This document shows, piece by piece, positions 23,133-32,855 of a stretch of DNA of 64,000 nucleotides; position 1 is the stretch's first letter, and every line of letters begins with the position of its first letter. Below the pieces are notes generated by a model. That model was given only the letters and a program-made list of their open reading frames with translations, searched no databases and was not told the DNA's origin. Made by a program: the position numbers and the translations under genes. Source of the stretch: Coenobita brevimanus (Eukaryota; Arthropoda; Malacostraca; Decapoda; Coenobitidae). Where the stretch lies: contig CM064669.1 of assembly GCA_032717465.1 (NCBI GenBank), positions 51,142,194 to 51,206,193 on the forward strand, read 5' to 3'.

Positions 23133-23203
23133 GTGAGAAGAAGTCCAACTCCCTGGACAGGCTGGCCTCAAGTGGGTCCATTCCATACCCTGCCTGGAGA
23201 TAG
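23133..23203 (+). CDS. ATP8A: Candidate alternative last exon of ATP8A
   Basis: After TTCATTTACCATACCAG the frame set by the exon at 21468-21547 (carried C plus GT = Arg) stays open for 22 codons. It reads KKSNSLDRLASSGS and ends PAWR before TAG at 23201-23203. The segment is GC-rich at third positions compared with the AT-rich intron, and its Ser-rich basic text looks like real protein. If used, it would replace the exon carrying GYAFS. Points against: the acceptor overlaps a donor-like CAG|GTGAG, the pyrimidine tract is modest, no AATAAA lies close downstream, and the reading frame is short. No homologue is recognised. Confidence 0.35.
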
Positions 23204-24539
23204 TGAGGCCTCCGTAGCTCCTACGCTCAACCTCTTTCTCACTCTCAACCTGATCACTGTATTCTGACACTTTACTCTTGCTGAATCACTGTTTCTCTAT
23301 TCACTGTCTCACCATCCATCCAGGTTCACTGGCTGTCACTGCTGATTATTTTCTATGATAATAGTAATTAACTCACTTTGTCCACTGTACCTTGCCTTGT
23401 ACTGTTACCCACTAATTCACTACAGTACTGTATGGTACTAGTTTTTTCTTGAACTTCTTTTCTTTTTAATTTCAATGTAAATCTTCCACTTAAACTAACA
23501 CTGAACACCAATATTGCAAACCTTGCTTCTCTCCAAATACTGTTCCCACCAGGCATACTTTCTGTCCAGATGTTGTCACTTATGATTTGTCTTAACTTTA
23601 TATGTCTTCTTGCCACACCTTACCAAGTTACCACAGTTACCCCTCCTTGGTGTTACTTTAGGTACTCATTTTACCTATCAACCCACAAAGGGTGGCTGGG
23701 CACCTGAGCCAAGTGGCACCAGCTCCCTACACAAGGGGTAGAATCCTAGTGTTAATTGGTAGGCAACTTTGCAGGTAGCAACACTATCCACACTTCTGCT
23801 ATATCAAGGAGGTAACTTTGGTAGTCTTGATTGATGCAGTGGCCTTGTATCCCAGAGTAGTGAGTGAATAGTCCGTCACAGCCTCAAAGGGCAAAGTTAC
23901 AAGGATGAGCACTGCACCTAAGGGAATTATGGCATCTGCCCCACCTTCACCCTTTCACCTCACATTTATCTTGCATACTGCTCCTGGTGTGTCACTTCTG
24001 ATCATCAGTTTCCCACCTACCTTCTCCATACACTACTATAATTTCTCAGTAGTGTACAATATTTTCTCTGTCAGTATTTTCAACTTAGCTATCATATCAA
24101 CCATGTTTTTTGTTGCTAGGTACAGTACTACTTTGTCATAGAATGTTAAATTTTTTATCATTTTAGGCAGCATTTGTGCCTCTGGTTGTGTATAAAGTTT
24201 ACTTCACATACCAGCCATACTTTTCCAGACAGGGGCACAACTTGGCCCTTTTCAGAGAGGGTGCGTGGTATAAAACTGCACTGGATGTGTTTATGTCCAG
24301 ATGCAGTGCTGAGCTTTTAGACAGCAGTGGTAAAAATTGATGTGATCACTTTTTTCACAGTTGGCAGAGAATTCTGGCACAGTTTAGTGTTGACGAGGAG
24401 CCTACATATAGTGGCGCTGTACACTGGGTTTATACCTGAAGTGTCCACCTGGGAGCCAAACTTTCTTAGATTTCCCGGCACCTTGCCATGGGAGGGAGTC
24501 TGGTTCAACCCTGGTGAGGCATTGTCTACCACAGGGAGG

Positions 24540-24660
24540 TGCTGGTGACCTTTATGGTGCACTGTATGGTACCTGTAGGATGGCCCCATAGAAGCAGTTG
24601 CATACCTTTTGTCAGTGGGTCTGCTCAGCCAGATAGACCAGGGTTAAGCAACAACTGGCA
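24540..24660 (+). repeat. Dispersed repeat DR3
   Basis: GTGCACTGTATGGTACCTGT, GAAGCAGTTGCATACC and CCAGATAGACCAGGGTTAAG match the minus strand of 8513-8640 over about 100 bp and part of 36080-36150. Confidence 0.6.
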
Positions 24661-25531
24661 CAGTTATGTTTGTTGTGGTACCTGCACTATGGACCTGTCA
24701 TGAATATTGTATAAACATTGTTAATTGCACTGGTATGCAAGTACCCTTAGTTATGAAGGGAGATTTTGTTCCATAAGGCTTCACATGAACAAAAACCACC
24801 TCCTTGTTTTAATAATTAGGTTAGATTACTTTCTTCTAGCTTCCAGTAAAGTTGTGGTCCTGAAAGTATTTTCTAGACCAACCAGATTTTTTAATGACAA
24901 AAAGTCTGAATGTTACAAAGAATTTACCATTTGTTCTTCACAATAGATATAACTTTTACATACAGTACTTATTTCTGTTTTGTTCCATACACATATACAG
25001 CTATACCTTTGCTAATCATTGATATTGATTTTTATTTGTATAGCTTATTACAGTAGTTACGGAAATTAGTCTTGAAAAATTTTACCACAATTCATTTGTC
25101 CAACTGGACATTTTAAGGTTAAGGCTTAATATAGCAAATAGTAGATTTTTTTTTTTTTTTAAATAATCAAGTCATAACAATGTAATGTCACCTGACTGTA
25201 TAGGCGTTTCATAGTTCCTTATTACAGAATAACGTCAAGAACTTTGTAACTTGAAATTAGGAGGCTCTTATTATCACACTGTATGTTGAGCTTATTAGTG
25301 TATTGCAGAACTCAAGATTGAGAGAGTAGGGAAGGAACCTAGCAAGGCAGATAATCTGGAAACTTCCATTATCTGTAAAATTTTAGCATGAAAGCCACCC
25401 ATCAGAGAACAGCCAGTATCATGCGTGGCAGGTCTAGTCATTTATTGTTGCTTGTCATTATTAGTAAATACCGTACTGTATATATGTATATAATAATAGT
25501 AATAGTAATGATCATTGATTTTTCATTCATC

Positions 25532-25532
<1 letters not shown>

Positions 25533-25575
<43 letters not shown>

Positions 25576-25593
25576 TCATAATAATAATAATAT
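25533..25593. repeat. (TAA)n microsatellite
   Basis: Run of AAT/TAA units interrupted once by TGATCA. Confidence 0.95.
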
Positions 25594-25935
25594 ATCATGG
25601 CTAAGTAACCTAGCTTCAAATCCCTGTGCTTCTGTTGGGGTAATAAAGTTGTAACACCATAGAGAGAGGGAGAGAGACATATACCATAAGAAATTATAAC
25701 GTATAGTATTTTAACAGAATTATTTTGTATAAGTAGTTGTATACATCTTTGGTAATGGGATGTGGTGCCAGTTTATAATGCCCTGGGGGTAGGGGGGTTT
25801 CAAGAATACTCCCCCAGTATCCCTGCTTGTCGTACGAGGCGACTAAAAGGGTTGGTGGTGGGTTAGTGCCCCACCCCGTAAAAAGAACTAACTAAAAAAG
25901 CAAATAAAGCGCCTCGGACCCGGACGGACCATACG

Positions 25936-27036
25936 TTGACGACTAAGGAACGGACAAAGGACATTCTGAGAGTAGGAACGTGGAATGTGAGAGGAGTGAA
26001 TGATGAAGTGAAAGAGAGAGAGATTATCCAGGTGCTTGAGGATGCAAAAGTGGATATATGTGGATTGACTGAAACTAAATGGAAAGGTGAAAGGATGAGA
26101 GAATGGGAATACGGTGTAGGTATATGTGCGGGAGTCAGTGAGAATGAGAGGGCAAGAGAGGGAGTATGTCTGATGATAAGCAAGAAGTGGAAGGAGAATA
26201 TAAGAGAGTATGGAACAGTGGGTGCAAGGATTGTATGGGTGAGGATGAAAGTAGGTATACAAGCATGGGCGATTGTATGTGTGTATGCTCCAACAGAGGA
26301 TCGAGTGGCAAGAGTGAAAGATGAGTTTTGGGCGAGAGTAGAAGCATGTATGGACAAGTTTGAGAGGAGCGAGAGAGTGCTGTTGATTGGAGACATGAAT
26401 GGCAAAGTCGGGAATGTACGAGTGGATGGAGTGGTTGGTCAGTGGGGTGTGCCAGCGGAAGTAGATGGGAATGGTAGTGCTTTGGTGGACATCTGTGCTG
26501 GTAAGGGGTTGGCAATAGCCAACACCTACCATTGCCATAAGATGATCCACCGGTATACATGGAGAGTAATGAGGAGGATGGATGGTGAACTTGTTGAACG
26601 AAAGGCAATGATAGACTACGTGTGTGTGGATGAGCGAATGAGAAGACAAGTGTTGGATGCAAGGGTGTGGAGAGGGTGGGGGAATGGAGTCTCAGACCAT
26701 CACTTAGTGATGGCCAAGGTAGAGCTGCAAAGAAAGTGGTTGAGGAGGCGAAGGGGAAGACAGGAGGAAGCAGCTCCTGTGAGAAGAGTGGAGAAATTGC
26801 AAGATAGTGAGAAGAGGACAGAGTATAAGAGCATAGTGGAAGAAAGATTGGGAAGGTATGAGCTAGAGCAGATGGAAGGGGTGGAAGACGTATGTAAGAT
26901 ATTCACGGAAGAGATAAGCGCAGCGTGTGAGGCGGTTTGTGGAGTGAGGAGGAGATGCAAGGGTGTGCAAGGGACAGCATGGTGGAATGATGAGGTGAAA
27001 CGAGCTGTGGAACAAAAAGAAGAAGGCATATGGTGA
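25936..27036 (+). CDS. LINE endonuclease domain (APE-type), frameshifted from RT
   Basis: This part nicks target DNA to prime reverse transcription. The order of apurinic-endonuclease-like motifs is clear: GTWNVRG near residue 15, LTETKW near 45, VYAPTED near 120, IGDMNGKVG near 150, HRYTWR near 200, IDYVCVDER near 225 and the catalytic SDHHLV near 255. A Trp-Trp-Asn-(D/E)-E-V-K-R segment near the end is the usual linker before the reverse transcriptase. The frame ends prematurely at 27034-27036 because an A-rich run at 27011-27025 shifted. In the other frame the protein continues as KKAYGEW into the RT. The start at 25936 is the first in-frame codon with good context but could lie slightly downstream. 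Confidence 0.85.
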   Translation: MTTKERTKDILRVGTWNVRGVNDEVKEREIIQVLEDAKVDICGLTETKWKGERMREWEYGVGICAGVSENERAREGVCLMISKKWKENIREYGTVGARIVWVRMKVGIQAWAIVCVYAPTEDRVARVKDEFWARVEACMDKFERSERVLLIGDMNGKVGNVRVDGVVGQWGVPAEVDGNGSALVDICAGKGLAIANTYHCHKMIHRYTWRVMRRMDGELVERKAMIDYVCVDERMRRQVLDARVWRGWGNGVSDHHLVMAKVELQRKWLRRRRGRQEEAAPVRRVEKLQDSEKRTEYKSIVEERLGRYELEQMEGVEDVCKIFTEEISAACEAVCGVRRRCKGVQGTAWWNDEVKRAVEQKEEGIW

Positions 27037-28064
27037 ATGGTTGGCGAGTAGAGGTAGGGGAGAAGATGAGAGAGAGAAGAGAGAGGTATATGTGAGCAGG
27101 AGAAGGGAGGTTAAGAGACTGGTGAAGGAGAGTAAGAAGAAAGTGGATGAAGAGTTTGGGAGGAGTCTGAGTGTGAAATGGAGGGAGAGTAAGAAATTGT
27201 TTTGGAAGGAGGTAAAGAAAGTAAGGCAGTGTGAAAGGGGAAATAGTAGGGGAGTGAAAGATAGGAATAACAGATTGTTGGTGGAGAAGAGAGAGAAATT
27301 GAGGAGATGGAAGGAGCACTTTGAGGATTTGTTGAATGTAGAGAGTGAGAGCAGTGTGAGTATGAGTGGTTGGGGAATGGCTGGGAGAAGAAGAGATGAG
27401 AGGAGGGAGGAAGAGATCAGTAGGTCGGAAGTAGTGGAAGCGATGAAGAAGATTAAGCTGGGAAAGGCCCCAGGAATTGATGGAGTGTGTGGTGAAATGC
27501 TTAGGTATGGGGGTGAGATTGTTGTGGAGTGGATATGGAAGTTGTGTAGATTGGCTTGGGAAGAGGGAAGGGTTCCAGAGGACTGGAAATCAGGTATAAT
27601 TGTTCCTCTGTACAAAGGAAAAGGGGAGAGAGAAGTATGTGGTAACCATAGGGGTATTTGCCTTCTTAGTGTGACTGGTAAAATATATGGTAGAATACTC
27701 ATTGATAGGGTTAGGCATATGACAGAGGAGCTAGTTGGAGAAGAACAAGGGGGATTTAGGAAGGGAAAAGGGTGTGTAGATCAGATATTTGTTCTAAGAT
27801 GTTTAGTGGAGAAGTATCTAGAGAAGGGAAGGAAAGTGTACGCTGCCTTCATGGACTTGGAGAAAGCTTATGACAGAATAGATAGGAAAGGTATGTGGAA
27901 GGTACTAAGAATATATGGAGTGGATGGGAAATTGTTGAGTGCTGTGAAGAGTATGTACGAGGGAGCTAGGGCTACGGTGCGAGTGGATGGTGAGTTGAGT
28001 GAGTTCTTTTATCTCAATGTGGGACTGAAACAGGGGTGTGTAATGTCTCCATGGCTGTTTAATA
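27014..28064 (+). CDS. LINE reverse transcriptase, N-terminal and palm part
   Basis: Reverse transcriptase that copies the element's RNA at the nicked target. Motifs in order: KLGKAPGIDGV (around 27460), VPEDWKSGIIVPLYKGKG (27570-27625), NHRGICLLSVTGKIYGRI, EEQGGFRKGKGCVDQIF (27740-27790), motif A AAFMDLEKAYDRID (27842-27880) with the catalytic Asp, and motif B GLKQGCVMSPWLFNIY (28023-28070). The frame joins the endonuclease in another frame upstream. Downstream it is broken by an extra TA in the AATATATATATATGG run, so motif C lies in a third frame. No initiation codon is needed here, since the original protein was continuous. Confidence 0.85.
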
Positions 28065-28065
28065 T

Positions 28066-28947
28066 ATATATATGGATGGGGTCGTAAAGGAGGTACAAGG
28101 TAGGGCAGTGGATGTGGGGGTGGCCCTAATGAATGAGGGTGAGATTTGGAAGCTTCCGGTGTTGCTGTTTGCTGATGATACAGTATTGTTGAGTGAAGAT
28201 GAATGGGAGTTGCAAGGTTTGGTGAATGAATTTGGGACAGTGTGTAGGAGGAGGAAGCTGAAAGTTAATGTAAACAAAAGTAAAGTTATGGTGTTTGAGA
28301 GGAATGAAGTCACAGAGTGTGCAGTGAGGTTGGATGGTGAGGATATGGAGAATGTGAGTGCATTCAAGTACTTGGGTAGTGTGATGAGTAAGGATGGAAC
28401 TTTGGGGGATGAAGTACGTGAAAGGGTACAGCAGGGAAGGAAGGTTGTTGGCACACTGAAAGCAGTGATGAGAAATAGGGAGGTGAGTATGGAAGTTAAG
28501 AAGTCACTGCATGATGGTATTGTGATCCCTACCCTGACGTATGGAAGCGAGGCGTGGACCTTGCAAGAGGGGAACAAGTCAAGAGTGAGAGCAGTGGAAA
28601 TGAGTTACTTGAGAGGAGCATGTGGAGTGACATGGAGGGACAGGTTGACGAATGAAGAAGTGAAGGAACGTTGTGGGGTAGATGTGGATGTGGTTGAAAA
28701 GATTAGGAGAAATACACTGAGGTGGTTTGGGCATGTGGAGAGGATGGAGAATGAAAGACTGACTAAGAGGGTGTATGTAGGTGAGGTGGAGGGAGGGAGA
28801 GGGAGGGGTAGACCGAGGATGAGGTGGAGGGATGGAGTTGAGAGGTATATGAGGGAGGGGGGGGTGAGTTGGGGGGAGGGGAGTCAAATGGTGGGTGACA
28901 GAGTGACTTGGAGGCGTTTTGTCTGCGGCCACCTTTTGCGGGATTAG
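28066..28947 (+). CDS. LINE reverse transcriptase, motif C and C-terminal domain
   Basis: It continues the RT after the dinucleotide frameshift. LLFADDTVLLSED (28160-28200) supplies the catalytic FADD motif C. NVNKSKVMVF and FKYLGSVMSKDG are motifs D and E. The thumb and C-terminal part includes IPTLTYGSEAWTL, then RWFGHVERMENERLTK and GRGRPRMRWRDG, a region seen in many invertebrate RTE/CR1-like proteins. The ORF ends at CGGGATTAG just before the GATA tail. The copies at 6541-6990 (minus) and about 42365-42720 overlap this region. Confidence 0.85.
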   Translation: MYMDGVVKEVQGRAVDVGVALMNEGEIWKLPVLLFADDTVLLSEDEWELQGLVNEFGTVCRRRKLKVNVNKSKVMVFERNEVTECAVRLDGEDMENVSAFKYLGSVMSKDGTLGDEVRERVQQGRKVVGTLKAVMRNREVSMEVKKSLHDGIVIPTLTYGSEAWTLQEGNKSRVRAVEMSYLRGACGVTWRDRLTNEEVKERCGVDVDVVEKIRRNTLRWFGHVERMENERLTKRVYVGEVEGGRGRGRPRMRWRDGVERYMREGGVSWGEGSQMVGDRVTWRRFVCGHLLRD

Positions 28948-28959
28948 GGCGTCGGGCTA

Positions 28960-28985
28960 TAGATAGATATAGATAGATAGATAGA
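28960..28985 (+). repeat. GATA-type tail of the LINE
   Basis: ATAGATAGATATAGATAGAT follows the stop codon of the LINE directly. Similar GATA tails end the fragments at 4200, 8985, 17475, 44775 and 61585, which marks the 3' end of the family. Confidence 0.85.
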
Positions 28986-29380
28986 ATAATTTGGTAAATT
29001 CCAAGTTCTAATATCCTTGATCCCAAGTTCTTGATTAAATTCAGTATTTTAGTATACTCCATTGATTTGTTATATTATTTTTTATCTTAATAGATTTTAT
29101 TTCTTTATAAGATAGCAAAAAATAAATAAATGAATAAATAAAAATAGATAAATGAAGATGTATGCTTTGATGTGGTTGTGCACCTTATAAATTTTTTTGT
29201 TCTAAAATGAAAATTTCTCTTTAATGTAACAGCTGCTTCCATCACAGTTGGCTTGATTCACTGTGTCTTTTATAATGTATCAGTTCACTGTGTCTTTTGT
29301 AATGTAAAGCTTCTTTTTAACTGTAAAGACTCTACTGTATACACCTTAAGAGTGGCATAAAATTTTTTCTCCTCCTACAG

Positions 29381-29478
29381 ATGGCTACGCCTTTTCTCAA
29401 GAGGAGCATGGAGTCATGGGCCAATCTGAGGTTATTCGAGCCTATGACACCACCCAACCCAAGCCAGGTGGCATGTAA
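29381..29478 (+). CDS. ATP8A: ATP8A-type flippase, last coding exon with GYAFS autoinhibitory motif
   Basis: After TCCTCCTACAG, the first two bases complete His with the C carried from 21547. The frame reads [10 protein letters not shown], then [11 protein letters not shown] and KPGGM, stopping at TAA 29476-29478. This closely matches the C terminus of animal ATP8A1/ATP8A2. In P4-ATPases the GYAFS motif is established as part of the cytosolic tail that binds across the nucleotide-binding and phosphorylation domains and holds the pump in an autoinhibited state. [10 protein letters not shown] is the conserved extreme end. Match, phase and splice site together make this the most secure gene call in the window. 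Its 3' UTR follows. Confidence 0.95.
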
Positions 29479-29800
29479 CCGGCTCAGCCACCAAGGATCT
29501 CTTTAATCAACTTAACCCAACCAGAACCAAGTATTTATAACCTGGTCCAGTCACACCCAGGCTTATCCAGCCTAATTTTATCCAGTCTCCAACCTTATCC
29601 AACCAAAGAATCAGACCAAATGCAACCCAAGTCAGTATAAATCTCAGCCTATACTAACACATCCAACAATAATCCTTGTAGACACACATCCTTTCTTGAT
29701 CCTGTCAGCCCATCCTAGACTTACAAATACTGTACCTTCATCTGAAACTTAGCCAGCTTTGGCAAAACATTGAATAAACTGGGCCCTTTTCTGCACTTGA
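29479..29800 (+). other. Probable ATP8A 3' untranslated region
   Basis: The sequence after the TAA is C- and A-rich with repeated AACC/CAACC words (AACCCAACCAGAACC, then TCCAACC) up to an AATAAA. The end is inferred; longer transcripts are possible. Confidence 0.5.
29773..29778 (+). promoter_or_regulatory. Candidate polyadenylation signal of ATP8A
   Basis: AATAAA about 295 bp after the stop codon, followed by a T/G-rich stretch (TGATGTTTTCTC). It is the first canonical signal downstream of the stop. Confidence 0.5.
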
Positions 29801-30479
29801 TGTTTTCTCTATACAAACTGTCATAGCCAACACCGGATTTACGGTGAAACCTGAATCCCCTTTCATTTTACGATCCTCCAATACCTTTATCCTAAATTTA
29901 GCCAGCTGTAACCCCTTCCTTCATACAATCCTCCAATACCATCATGAAGAGTTTAGCAAGCCATAACCCTCCTTCTCTCGTACAATCCTCCAGTACATCC
30001 ATTCTGAATTTAGTGAGCTGTGACCCCTTTCCTTCTTAAAGCCCTCCAGTACCTTCATCCTAAATTTTGCCAGCTGTAATCCCCCCCTTCCCTCGTATGA
30101 TCCCTGCCACTCCCTACCTCGTACAGAGTTATGCAGAAAAATTTTCCGTACTTGTCCAATGCCCCCTTTTACATTCAATCCAGATAAATTTCCGTTAAGT
30201 GATGTACAGTACCTGGTATTTATTTTAAAGATAATTGGTGGCAAGGTCATTTTCACTTTGGGCCAGTATACTTTTATGAATACTTCCGTAAACACTTGTT
30301 GAACCTATTCTTCCTGAGATGTGTAATGTACAGTTTTATTTACTGTGAGACTTAAGCTCCCAACATGGATTGCTACTGAAATATATGTTTGTGATGTACT
30401 TGCTTCAGGACCTTAAAATACAAGTTAAAAGAAGACATTAATTTATATTACTAAACATTAATGTGCTGCAACAACCACA

Positions 30480-30483
<4 letters not shown>

Positions 30484-30544
<61 letters not shown>
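30484..30544. repeat. (TA)n microsatellite
   Basis: About 30 uninterrupted TA units; the Tyr-Ile ORFs across it are artefacts. Confidence 0.95.
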
Positions 30545-30548
<4 letters not shown>

Positions 30549-31239
30549 CCATTATTTTTCTCCTTATTTTCATTTTGAGAAGGGTAATTACTTTAGATAT
30601 ATTACTTGCTGTGTTCAAACCACTTCTAGTCCAAAGATACTATAGATTAGAATTAGCAGTGCTTTGGCCTTGTATAATATGTAGTACTTATTGGTGATTG
30701 TTTTGGTGATACATAACTGACATAAAACAGTGAGAACTCTTGATTTTATGGCATAATCAAATGTGGGGTTTTATTTTATAAGAACATTGTAATGGTATTC
30801 CATGTAATAATATGCATTGCCAAGTTAATTTCTTTAGTTCTGCAGCTTGCCTGTGCTACTGATAAATGTTCAAAACTGTCTGTGAACTTCCACATCTTCT
30901 CTAAACCCTAATTCTTATCATGTCTGCCCCTGCCACTCTCTTATGTGTCACGAGAGACATAATGGTCGATTACAGATATGAGTTAGTGTCATAATTTTGT
31001 AAAACTAAAATAGCCAGATTACAGGATGGAGAGGTATAAATGATTTATACCAAACAGTGTTCATTGCATTTGTACTTATCAGGTTCTTGTATTAGGCCCG
31101 GTGTTTTCATTTCCTCTGTACAACTCAATCATCTCAAACCGTCGGGAGTGGTGCAATCAAAAGGAAGTGAATTTGTAGGCTATGAATGATGTTGCTGCAT
31201 ATGAATCACTGTCATATTCTTGCTCTTGGTCCTTGTTAA

Positions 31240-31666
31240 CCCTTTCAAGCTGATGATGTATAGGTATTTGTACATTTCATTCTTGCTACCACTGGATGAT
31301 TTTAAGTTTAAGAAAGATCTCTGTTACACAAGGGTTTAATGAATGCTATATCTAACCATTCAGCTTCAGTAAGTCTTATGTAGGCAAAATTAAATCATTT
31401 GGAGTTAGTAATAGTAGGAATTGTGACCCGAGGGAGCTTTGAATGTGAACCAAGTGGACTGTATGCCAAAGTTGCTCTTATTCTGCAGTCCACTGTTCTC
31501 CTCCTGGGATAGGGAGGGAGTAAAGGGATGTTTTTATACCCAGGCAACTCTACTGCCTGGTTGTATTGGTGCCATCGCATGAAGGCTTCCCTCTCCAGCA
31601 CCATCTGGAGGATAGGGAGGGGGACAGCACAAATAAAGTGAAAATTATGTTATCAGACTGAAGGGG
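31240..31666. mobile_element. Fold-back TTAA MITE (FB1) interrupted by a DR4 insertion
   Basis: After TTAA the left end reads CCCTTTCAAGCTGATGATGT and CATTCTTGCTACCACTGG. The centre has GGTTTAATGAATGCTATATC. The right arm begins AAATTAAATCATTTGGAG, is cut at about 31417, and resumes at about 31630 with AATAAAGTGAAAATTATG up to GGGGTTAA. Without the 31417-31629 insert the element would be about 215 bp with TTAA at both ends, like 34012-34213. Confidence 0.65.
31417..31629 (+). repeat. Dispersed repeat DR4, nested inside FB1
   Basis: It contains GTGGACTGTATGCC, TCTGCAGTCCACTGTTCTCC, TTTTTATACCCAGGCAACTC and ATTGGTGCCATCGCATGAAG. The same order of words occurs at 36195-36400 and 62150-62345. 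It is about 210 bp, with no ORF or recognised class. TSDs are not obvious. Confidence 0.6.
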
Positions 31667-31754
31667 TTAACTCAGTGGTGTTGATGTCAAGTTCAAAGCT
31701 CAAGAAATGTTTTACAGTTTGTTGATGTACAGTGTCTCATGAATTTCTTATGAA

Positions 31755-31835
31755 CTCATTTATATACTGAAGATTAGAGGTGGTTTTGTTTTCATCTGAT
31801 GGAACTGGGCCACGGTCACTACTTGATTACTGCTT
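31755..31835 (+). repeat. Dispersed repeat DR5 fragment
   Basis: TTTTCATCTGATGGAACTGG plus GCCACGGTCACTACTT is shared with 43195-43410, 48300-48480 and 54035-54440. Confidence 0.45.
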
Positions 31836-31914
31836 TGTAGTTGTGAAAATTGATGGGCTGTAGTCATTGACTTCAAGATTACTGTACTCCTTTTATACTA
31901 ACTTGGCCTAAAAT

Positions 31915-32065
31915 TGCTATCAGTGGAATATGGTGGTAGTCATGAAGAAGTGCTGTGGAAAGGATGCTGAGCTGTAGCACTGTCTTGCACTGCCATTAAG
32001 CTACATGAAATAAGTTACAAAAGGTCAGAAATCTAGGCCAAGTTAAAAGTGAAAGGATTATAGTC
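31915..32065 (+). repeat. Dispersed repeat DR6
   Basis: AGTCATGAAGAAGTGCTGTG, GAGCTGTAGCACTGTCTTGC and AAATCTAGGCCAAGTTAAAA match 47695-47840 closely. Confidence 0.6.
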
Positions 32066-32589
32066 AAATTTATCTCCCTAGCCATAAACTATTCTGAAAA
32101 AGGGCTATGGATCTTTGTCAAGTGAAAACGAACTGACTGCGGTATATAACATGATTCATGGTTCATGCTAAATGCTGAAGCAAATAGGTAACAAAGTAAA
32201 GTATGCCATGCATGAGTGATTGTAAAATATTGGCAACTGAAAGAGTTTGAATTTTGTCCACTCCTCAGGTGCCTCTAAATAAAGGAACTAAAGACTGTCT
32301 TATGATAATGACACATGAGTTACAGGTTGAAGGAAAGATGTGGGTGTGACAAACTACTCATGCATGTATATAGATAATAGTGATGTCTTTAGAGATTTAC
32401 ATACAGTTCTGTAAAAAATTACATCATTTAAGTTGCAGTTAACATTAAGTTAGAGCAACATTAATTTTGCATTGCTCTCCTGTTTTAAAATGACTTGGTA
32501 AAATAAATGTGGGTGTCACTGGAATCAGTCTGATCTTGATAAATAAGGGCCATATTATTATAACTGATTGCATTAAGGTTTGAAAAAAC

Positions 32590-32618
32590 TCCCTTTTTTT
32601 TTCTCTCTCTCTCTCTTT
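32590..32618. repeat. Polypyrimidine (CT)n tract
   Basis: CCTTTTTTTTTCTCTCTCTC run in intergenic DNA. Confidence 0.8.
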
Positions 32619-32684
32619 TCACAGTGTTTTTTAAAACATGTAATGATGCAAGAAAATGTCTGACCTTCCATTATTTTCTGTAGA

Positions 32685-32855
32685 TGCCGTGGCTCACTGG
32701 GTCAAAGGGCACAATATTGATTGAGGGGTTGGGTATTGTAGCATACTGAAGGGCCATTGGTTGACATCAGGAAGGGCATGTGTTTGCGAAGTGCTGCATA
32801 CTTCATTAAAAGTCCTCTACACAGGGGCAATGCTATAGCCCCGGGGAGAACACAT
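32685..32855 (+). mobile_element. SINE-A head-only copy
   Basis: TGGCTCACTGGGTCAAAGGG resembles a polymerase III A box region. GTTGACATCAGGAAGGGCAT and TTAAAAGTCCTCTACACAGG match the head of 9535-10095. The body is absent. The run of 91 codons across it is a by-product. Confidence 0.5.

Larger units (their letters stand above)
25786..28985 (+). mobile_element. RTE-like non-LTR retrotransposon, nearly full length
   Basis: The element starts with a G-rich leader (AATACTCCCCCAGTATCCC, then the GGCGACTAAAAGGGTTGG block). It encodes an APE-type endonuclease and then a reverse transcriptase with a long C-terminal region, and it ends in a (GATA)-type tail. The short tandem-repeat tail and the single EN-RT protein are typical of RTE-type LINEs, but clade assignment needs a tree. 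The coding sequence is interrupted only by two small frameshifts (near 27011-27025 and 28061-28075), so the copy is young but inactive. It lies in the last ATP8A intron in sense orientation, about 400 bp upstream of the last exon. No clear target-site duplication was found. Confidence 0.9.
21548..29380 (+). other. ATP8A last intron, about 7.8 kb
   Basis: It contains an FB1 MITE (about 21925-22106), a candidate alternative exon, a DR3 copy, a (TAA)n tract and the near full-length RTE-like LINE in the same orientation as the gene. In 22110-23100, 23210-24270 and 24670-25500 I see no named element. A 120-codon ORF at 22357-22719 has no recognisable domain. Confidence 0.8.

Noticed and set aside
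26135..26662. Long minus-strand ORFs over the LINE (for example 25888-26649 and 26863-27702)
   Set aside because: They are shadows of the G/A-rich LINE coding strand. The + strand frames carry all motifs.
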